Made by a program: the position numbers and the translations under genes. The notes under the pieces were generated by a model, which was not told the DNA's origin, did not search any database, and worked only from the letters and a program-made list of their open reading frames with translations. A stretch of DNA of 64,000 nt from Anomaloglossus baeobatrachus (taxonomy: Eukaryota; Chordata; Amphibia; Anura; Aromobatidae), in NCBI RefSeq assembly GCF_048569485.1, contig NW_027442046.1, positions 124,001-188,000 on the forward strand. The letters run 5' to 3'. Below are positions 56,483 to 64,000 of this stretch, in pieces; position 1 is the stretch's first letter; the number at the start of each line of letters is the position of its first letter.

Positions 56483-57474
56483 ATCGCTTCTCGGCCTTTT
56501 GGCTAAGATCAAGTGTAGTGTTGTTCGAAGAGGTGGTTTAAGCTCCAGGCCACCTTAGTACAATGATACAATGCACACTGGAAGGTTGCGCTTGCTAGTA
56601 CTCTGGGTGGATAGTATATTCATCAAGAGGAAAACATGGCCCTACCAGGATCGAGGCTATTAGACTGAGTAAGGGTGGGGGGCTATGGTACAACGTGCCC
56701 CAGGACTGACGACCCTGGAGTGAGTCTGAGCTTGCTGGCTTGGGACCCCGGCAAGCCTTGGGCTCTGTAGCACACCGTACCTTGCCTTTTCATACTTTTT
56801 GAGCATATTACCCTATCCTGGCCTTCTGGCTAGGAAGGGAAATTTTTATAATCCCGGTCGGAGGTCTGGTCAGCTTTGGGCTGAGAAACTAACACCCGGT
56901 TGGAGGTCCGGGTCAGCTTCGGCTGAGAAACCAACACCCGGTTGGAGGTCTGGGTCAGCTTCGGCTGAGAAACCAACACCCGGTTGGAGGTCCGGTTAGC
57001 CTTGGGCTGAGAAACCAACACCGGTTGACGGTCCGGGCAGTTTCGGCTGCGAAACCAACAACTAGTAGCTCTCTACTCCACTTGGGTAAGATGCCTGGGT
57101 GGACGCTGGGAGCAACAACAAGGCTCAACCAGGCTTCGGCTTGGGGGAGCACCGAAGATCCCTGACCCTTGCTGTGGCCTTCTGGCTCGGAGGGACGGGG
57201 TTGATTTTTGGGGACCCTCTCCTCACGGTGGGGTCCACACGAATCCTAGCCTTTGCACTGTTTTTGGTGTGACTTCGGTCATGCATTTTTTGTGGTGCTT
57301 TGGAAAGCTTCATTAAATCAAAAATCTGTTCTTATCAGTTTAATATCTGATACGTCCCCTATCTGGGGACCATATATTAAATGGATTTTTAGAACAGGGA
57401 GATGGAAAAAGAGCTTGCTCTGTCCACTCCACGCATTGACCTGGTATTGCAGTACCTCCAGGACCGGTGCACCC
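56483..57474 (+). pseudogene. U2 snRNA split by type B element
   Basis: U2 1-37 at 56483-56519 and 38-188 at 57324-57474. Confidence 0.95.
56520..57323 (+). mobile_element. Type B element, subfamily III
   Basis: 804 bp, with the U2 head unmutated at nucleotide 30. One private change turns ATCTAGAGG into ATCAAGAGG in the 5' part. Confidence 0.85.
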
Positions 57475-58902
57475 CTTCTTAACCCAGTTTCCAAAAGCAG
57501 AACTCAATTCACCTGATTCATATTAGCCCGATTTAATGAATTGGAAGAAAGCATACGTCTTCATATGCACCTCAATTTGGCCCATTCACTTTTCACACTT
57601 CCTCCTTTTGTTTTTTATCTTTCACACTTTTGACTTTCTTTATTCATCCAAATAGCAAACTCATCACCACTCAACCTGACCAACTCGGCTATGTCCCGTG
57701 CTGCAGTTCTCTGTCTTATCTAGATCATTTGCAATTGAATGGAATAGATCCCTTTTGGACAAAGTGGATTCACCTGCTGCTGCAGTGACCACAGGTGTGA
57801 TAAGATCTAGAATTGGCATCTGGTGCGATCTCTCCGCTTCCACTCCAAAGAAAGTTACCTGTTTATTCCTATCATGCATTGGTTTTTGGGGTTTTCTTTG
57901 AGTAATGATGATCTCTTTAGTAGTCTGTTGGCGCCCTCTCCTGGAGGAATAGTTTGCTTGCTCTTGGACATTCTAAAAGAGAGGTCATGATAGACATTGA
58001 GCTTCTGAGCTCAATTGGGGACAGTCATGGGTGATGAATGTTTGCAACCTGCTGCAAAGCCTCATACCGCAATATAAGGAACGTCAAATACTAAGAAAGG
58101 GCGGCCTATGAAAGAATTACTACTTTCAATAAGTACACTTAAACGGCTAAATGGGAATAGAAAAACTGTAAAAAGCCCTCTGAGAAAGCCCCCCTCTAAC
58201 CTTTGATAGTAAGCTTTTCTGTAGTCTGCCTGTTGATGTATTTTCCGTTTGAACTGTGCACAACATGAAGAGACGGAACACTGGCGGCTTGTCACAATGC
58301 CCCCGCTGACATCACAATAGCGCTGCTGCCTAGAAAACAAGCTGCGCAGCAGAAGTTGTTCTTTGGGTGGGAGGGTGGGCTAGTGTAAGGAGGGGGCAAG
58401 CTCTTTTTTTCCCGGGTGGTAGGGGGATGACAGGAGAAGGGATGCGGGTGGTGAGAAGGGTACAGAGGGCAGGGTTTGGGGGCTGGGAAGGAAAGGGAAA
58501 AGATTAGGGTTTGGGGATGATGAAAGGGCTTTCTACGGGTAAGGATGGCAAAGGGTGGCAGTGACGGAAAGTCAGGCAACCTGTCCTGTCCGTCTTTTTG
58601 TATCGTGAATTGGAAAGACTGCAAGGGGGAGGGGAGTTGCTTGCGCCCTAAAGGAGGAGTTATTCAGATTCATTGCAGTGGGGGGCGGCGGCTGCAAAAC
58701 GCACCATTCTTCTTGTTTTTGCTCTGCAAAGCAGCCTTTTCAAGGGTTGGCTTGGGTGACAAAATGTCTTCTGTAGGCGTGGGTTTGTCTCCCTCTCGCT
58801 CTCTCTCCCTAAGATGTGTCCGGCATAGGCCAGGGTGCCACTCGAGGCCCAAACCAATTCTGGTTATCGCTTCTCGGCCTTTTGGCTAAGATCAAGTGTA
58901 GT

Positions 58903-59705
58903 GTTGTTCGAAGAGGTGGTTTAAGCTCCAGGCCACCTTAGTACAATGATACAATGCACACTGGAAGGTTGCGCTTGCTAGTACTCTGGGTGGATAGTAT
59001 ATTCATCTAGAGGAAAACATGGCCCTACCAGGATCGAGGCTATTAGACTGAGTAAGGGTGGGGGGCTATGGTACAACGTGCCCCAGGACTGACGACCCTG
59101 GAGTGAGTCTGAGCTTGCTGGCTTGGGACCCCGGCAAGCCTTGGGCTCTGTAGCACACCGTACCTTGCCTTTTCATACTTTTTGAGCATATTACCCTATC
59201 CCGGCCTTCTGGCTAGGAAGGGAAATTTTTATAATCCCGGTCGGAGGTCTGGTCAGCTTTGGGCTGAGAAACTAACACCCGGTTGGAGGTCTGGGTCAGC
59301 TTCGGCTGAGAAACCAACACCCGGTTGGAGGTCTGGGTCAGCTTCGGCTGAGAAACCAACACCCGGTTGGAGGTCCGGTTAGCCTTGGGCTGAGAAACCA
59401 ACACCGGTTGACGGTCCGGGCAGTTTCGGCTGCGAAACCAACAACTAGTAGCTCTCTACTCCACTTGGGTAAGATGCCTGGGTGGACGCTGGGAGCAACG
59501 ACAAGGCTCAACCAGGCTTCGGCTTGGGGGAGCACCGAAGATCCCTGACCCTTGCTGTGGCCTTCTGGCTCGGAGGGACGGGGTTGATTTTTGGGGACCC
59601 TCTCCTCACGGTGGGGTCCACACGAATCCTAGCCTTTGCACTGTTTTTGGTGTGACTTCGGTCATGCATTTTTTGTGGTGCTTTGGAAAGCTTCATTAAA
59701 TCAAA
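58903..59705 (+). mobile_element. Type B element, subfamily III, upstream of the pair
   Basis: 803 bp, full length, joined to U2 nucleotide 37 without target duplication. Confidence 0.85.
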
Positions 59706-59720
59706 ATCTGTTCTTATCAG

Positions 59721-60067
59721 TACCCGGTTGGAGGTCCGGTTAGCCTTGGGCTGAGAAACCAACACCGGTTGACGGTCCGGGCAGTTTCGGCTGCGAAACC
59801 AACAACTAGTAGCTCTCTACTCCACTTGGGTAAGATGCCTGGGTGGACGCTGGGAGCAACGACAAGGCTCAACCAGGCTTCGTCTTGGGGGAGCACCGAA
59901 GATCCCTGACCCTTGCTGTGGCCTTCTGGCTCGGAGGGACGGGGTTGATTTTTGGGGACCCTCTCCTCACGGAGGGGTCCACACGAATCCTAGCCTTTGC
60001 ACTGTTTTTGGTGTGACTTCGGTCATGCATTTTTTGCGGTGCTTTGGAAAGCTTCATTAAATCAAAA
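59721..60067 (+). mobile_element. Type B element, 5'-truncated (347 bp)
   Basis: Begins inside a 42-bp repeat (TACCCGGTTGGAGG) and runs to the normal tail. It is flanked by ATCTGTTCTTATCAG at 59706-59720 and 60068-60082, the same 15-bp duplication seen around type A. Its sequence (CACGGAGGGG, TTTTTTGCGG) matches subfamily II at 10781 better than its neighbour, so it is an independent insertion. 5' truncation with a target duplication is the hallmark of target-primed reverse transcription. Confidence 0.9.
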
Positions 60068-61609
60068 ATCTGTTCTTATCAGTTTAATATCTGATACGTC
60101 CCCTATCTGGGGACCATATATTAAATGGATTTTTAGAACAGGGAGATGGAAAAAGAGCTTGCTCTGTCCACTCCACGCATTGACCTGGTATTGCAGTACC
60201 TCCAGGACCGGTGCACCCCTTCTTAACCCAGTTTCCAAAAGCAGAACTCAATTCACCTGATTCATATTAGCCCGATTTAATGAATTGGAAGAAAGCATAC
60301 GTCTTCATATGCACCTCAATTTGGCCCATTCACTTTTCACACTTCCTCCTTTTGTTTTTTATCTTTCACACTTTTGACTTTCTTTATTCATCCAAATAGC
60401 AAACTCATCACCACTCAACCTGACCAACTCGGCTATGTCCCGTGCTGCAGTTCTCTGTCTTATCTAGATCATTTGCAATTGAATGGAATAGATCCCTTTT
60501 GGACAAAGTGGATTCACCTGCTGCTGCAGTGACCACAGGTGTGATAAGATCTAGAATTGGCATCTGGTGCGATCTCTCCGCTTCCACTCCAAAGAAAGTT
60601 ACCTGTTTATTCCTATCATGCATTGGTTTTTGGGGTTTTCTTTGAGTAATGATGATCTCTTTAGTAGTCTGTTGGCGCCCTCTCCTGGAGGAATAGTTTG
60701 CTTGCTCTTGGACATTCTAAAAGAGAGGTCATGATAGACATTGAGCTTCTGAGCTCAATTGGGGACAGTCATGGGTGATGAATGTTTGCAACCTGCTGCA
60801 AAGCCTCATACCGCAATATAAGGAACGTCAAATACTAAGAAAGGGCGGCCTATGAAAGAATTACTACTTTCAATAAGTACACTTAAACGGCTAATTGGGA
60901 ATAGAAAAACTGTAAAAAGCCCTCTGAGAAAGCCCCCCTCTAACCTTTGATAGTAAGCTTTTCTGTAGTCTGCCTGTTGATGTATTTTCCGTTTGAACTG
61001 TGCACAACATGAAGAGACGGAACACTGGCGGCTTGTCACAATGCCCCCGCTGACATCACAATAGCGCTGCTGCCTAGAAAACAAGCTGCGCAGCAGAAGT
61101 TGTTCTTTGGGTGGGAGGGTGGGCTAGTGTAAGGAGGGGGCAAGCTCTTTTTTTCCCGGGTGGTAGGGGGATGACAGGAGAAGGGATGCGGGTGGTGAGA
61201 AGGGTACAGAGGGCAGGGTTTGGGGGCTGGGAAGGAAAGGGAAAAGATTAGGGTTTGGGGATGATGAAAGGGCTTTCTACGGGTAAGGATGGCAAAGGGT
61301 GGCAGTGACGGAAAGTCAGGCAACCTGTCCTGTCCGTCTTTTTGTATCGTGAATTGGAAAGACTGCAAGGGGGAGGGGAGTTGCTTGCGCCCTAAAGGAG
61401 GAGTTATTCAGATTCATTGCAGTGGGGGGCGGCGGCTGCAAAACGCACCATTCTTCTTGTTTTTGCTCTGCAAAGCAGCCTTTTCAAGGGTTGGCTTGGG
61501 TGACAAAATGTCTTCTGTAGGCGTGGGTTTGTCTCCCTCTCGCTCTCTCTCCCTAAGATGTGTCCGGCATAGGCCAGGGTGCCACTCGAGGCCCAAACCA
61601 ATTCTGGTT

Positions 61610-62600
61610 ATCGCTTCTCGGCCTTTTGGCTAAGATCAAGTGTAGTGTTGTTCGAAGAGGTGGTTTAAGCTCCAGGCCACCTTAGTACAATGATACAATG
61701 CACACTGGAAGGTTGCGCTTGCTAGTACTCTGGGTGGATAGTATATTCATCTAGTGGAAAACATGGCCCTACCAGGATCGAGGCTATTAGACTGAGTAAG
61801 GATGGGGGGCTATGGTACAACGTGCCCCAGGACTGACGACCCTGGAGTGAGTCTGAGCTTGCTGGCTTGGGACCCCGGCAAGCCTTGGGCTCTGTAGCAC
61901 ACCGTACCTTGCCTTTTCATACTTTTTGAGCATATTACCCTATCCCGGCCTTCTGGCTAGGAAGGGAAATTTTTATAATCCCGGTCGGAGGTCTGGTCAG
62001 CTTTGGGCTGAGAAACTAACACCCGGTTGGAGGTCCGGGTCAGCTTCGGCTGAGAAACCAACACCCGGTTGGAGGTCTGGGTCAGCTTCGGCTGAGAAAC
62101 CAACACCCGGTTGGAGGTCCGGTTAGCCTTGGGCTGAGAAACCAACACCGGTTGACGGTCCGGGCAGTTTCGGCTGCGAAACCAACAACTAGTAGCTCTC
62201 TACTCCACTTGGGTAAGATGCCTGGGTGGACGCTGGGAGCAACGACAAGGCTCAACCAGGCTTCGGCTTGGGGGAGCACCGAAGATCCCTGACCCTTGCT
62301 GTGGCCTTCTGGCTCGGAGGGACGGGGTTGATTTTTGGGGACCCTCTCCTCACGGTGGGGTCCACACGAATCCTAGCCTTTGCACTGTTTTTGGTGTGAC
62401 TTCGGTCATGCATTTTTTGTGGTGCTTTGGAAAGCTTCATTAAATCAAAATCTGTTCTTATCAGTTTAATATCTGATACGTCCCCTATCTGGGGACCATA
62501 TATTAAATGAATTTTTAGAACAGGGAGATGGAAAAAGAGCTTGCTCTGTCCACTCCACGCATTGACCTGGTATTGCAGTACCTCCAGGACCGGTGCACCC
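61610..62600 (+). pseudogene. U2 snRNA split by type B element
   Basis: U2 1-37 at 61610-61646 and 38-188 at 62450-62600. The base before the Sm site is changed (G to A at 62510). Confidence 0.95.
61647..62449 (+). mobile_element. Type B element, subfamily III
   Basis: 803 bp; private changes include ATCTAGTGG and GTAAGGATGG in the 5' part. Confidence 0.85.
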
Positions 62601-63991
62601 CTTCTTAACCCAGTTTCCAAAAGCAGAACTCAATTCACCTGATTCATATTAGCCCGATTTAATGAATTGGAAGAAAGCATACGTCTTCATATGCACCTCA
62701 ATTTGGCCCATTCACTTTTCACACTTCCTCCTTTTGTTTTTTATCTTTCACACTTTTGACTTTCTTTATTCATCCAAATAGCAAACTCATCACCACTCAA
62801 CCTGACCAACTCGGCTATGTCCCGTGCTGCAGTTCTCTGTCTTATCTAGATCATTTGCAATTGAATGGAATAGATCCCTTTTGGACAAAGTGGATTCACC
62901 TGCTGCTGCAGTGACCACAGGTGTGATAAGATCTAGAATTGGCATCTGGTGCGATCTCTCCGCTTCCACTCCAAAGAAAGTTACCTGTTTATTCCTATCA
63001 TGCATTGGTTTTTGGGGTTTTCTTTGAGTAATGATGATCTCTTTAGTAGTCTGTTGGCGCCCTCTCCTGGAGGAATAGTTTGCTTGCTCTTGGACATTCT
63101 AAAAGAGAGGTCATGATAGACGTTGAGCTTCTGAGCTCAATTGGGGACAGTCATGGGTGATGAATGTTTGCAACCTGCTGCAAAGCCTCATACCGCAATA
63201 TAAGGAACGTCAAATACTAAGAAAGGGCGGCCTATGAAAGAATTACTACTTTCAATAAGTACACTTAAACGGCTAATTGGGAATAGAAAAACTGTAAAAA
63301 GCCCTCTGAGAAAGCCCCCCTCTAACCTTTGATAGTAAGCTTTTCTGTAGTCTGCCTGTTGATGTATTTTCCGTTTGAACTGTGCACAACATGAAGAGAC
63401 GGAACACTGGCGGCTTGTCACAATGCCCCCGCTGACATCACAATAGCGCTGCTGCCTAGAAAACAAGCTGCGCAGCAGAAGTTGTTCTTTGGGTGGGAGG
63501 GTGGGCTAGTGTAAGGAGGGGGCAAGCTCTTTTTTTCCCGGGTGGTAGGGGGATGACAGGAGAAGGGATGCGGGTGGTGAGAAGGGTACAGAGGGCAGGG
63601 TTTGGGGGCTGGGAAGGAAAGGGAAAAGATTAGGGTTTGGGGATGATGAAAGGGCTTTCTACGGGTAAGGATGGCAAAGGGTGGCAGTGACGGAAAGTCA
63701 GGCAACCTGTCCTGTCCGTCTTTTTGTATCGTGAATTGGAAAGACTGCAAGGGGGAGGGGAGTTGCTTGCGCCCTAAAGGAGGAGTTATTCAGATTCATT
63801 GCAGTGGGGGGCGGCGGCTGCAAAACGCACCATTCTTCTTGTTTTTGCTCTGCAAAGCAGCCTTTTCAAGGGTTGGCTTGGGTGACAAAATGTCTTCTGT
63901 AGGCGTGGGTTTGTCTCCCTCTCGCTCTCTCTCCCTAAGATGTGTCCGGCATAGGCCAGGGTGCCACTCGAGGCCCAAACCAATTCTGGTT

Positions 63992-64000
63992 ATCGCTTCT
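63992..64000 (+). ncRNA. RNU2: U2 snRNA, first 9 nt only (cut by window edge)
   Basis: ATCGCTTCT follows the standard spacer end ATTCTGGTT. Whether this copy is intact cannot be seen. Confidence 0.85.

Larger units (their letters stand above)
58866..60218 (+). pseudogene. U2 snRNA split by two type B elements
   Basis: U2 1-37 at 58866-58902, nucleotides 38-52 alone at 59706-59720, and 38-188 at 60068-60218. Confidence 0.95.
1..64000 (+). repeat. U2 snRNA tandem gene array
   Basis: Head-to-tail array with a 1579-bp basic period, read from the distance between intact neighbours (3346 to 4925, 4925 to 6504, 25179 to 26758, 49364 to 50943, 50943 to 52522, 54904 to 56483). Longer periods equal 1579 plus the length of an insert in U2. 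Twenty-three U2 loci are complete in the window and a further one starts at 63992. All are on the + strand. The left edge begins inside a spacer. Vertebrate and sea urchin U2 genes are commonly arranged this way, and homogenisation by unequal exchange and conversion is well established for them. Confidence 0.97.

Overview
The window is a tandem array of U2 small nuclear RNA genes from an animal, most likely a fish or other vertebrate. The U2 core reads as canonical U2: 5' stem-loop I, the GUAGUA branch-site recognition sequence at nucleotides 33-38, an Sm site, and an snRNA-type 3' box just downstream. The array repeats every 1579 bp (188-nt gene plus 1391-bp spacer). All genes point the same way (+). 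There are 23 complete U2 loci, part of a 24th at the right edge, and a partial spacer at the left edge.

Six U2 loci are uninterrupted (3346, 4925, 25179, 49364, 50943, 54904), and the last of these carries a base change inside GUAGUA. The other 17 are split by retroelements, all with their 3' ends joined at the same place, between U2 nucleotides 37 and 38. Three kinds of insert occur. Type A (3 copies, about 5.53 kb) is an APE-endonuclease LINE with two ORFs, of the Tx1/L1 lineage and best matching the U2-specific Keno family I recall from fish. Type B (11 copies of 803-884 bp plus one 5'-truncated 347-bp copy) is a non-coding, hairpin-rich, SINE-like element whose last ~65 bp resemble the type A tail. 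Type C (3 copies, 199 bp) is an unidentified insert with a different 3' end.

Layout by U2 start: 925 B, 3346 intact, 4925 intact, 6504 B with an extra U2 head, 8963 C, 10741 B, 13207 B, 15630 B, 18052 A, 25179 intact, 26758 A, 33880 C, 35658 C, 37436 B, 39819 B, 42238 A, 49364 intact, 50943 intact, 52522 B, 54904 intact but mutated, 56483 B, 58866 double B, 61610 B, 63992 partial.

The likely working model is this. Type A supplies an endonuclease and reverse transcriptase that nick U2 genes inside the branch-recognition sequence and prime cDNA there. Type B probably borrows that machinery through its A-like tail. At least type B appears to be transcribed from the host U2 promoter, because one copy (6541-7420) carries a second U2 head beginning exactly at U2 nucleotide 1. 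Recombination within the array keeps the spacers almost identical (all 1391 bp except one of 1388) and has copied some insert-bearing units. No host protein-coding gene is supported. The many short ORFs in the spacers are by-products of the repetition.
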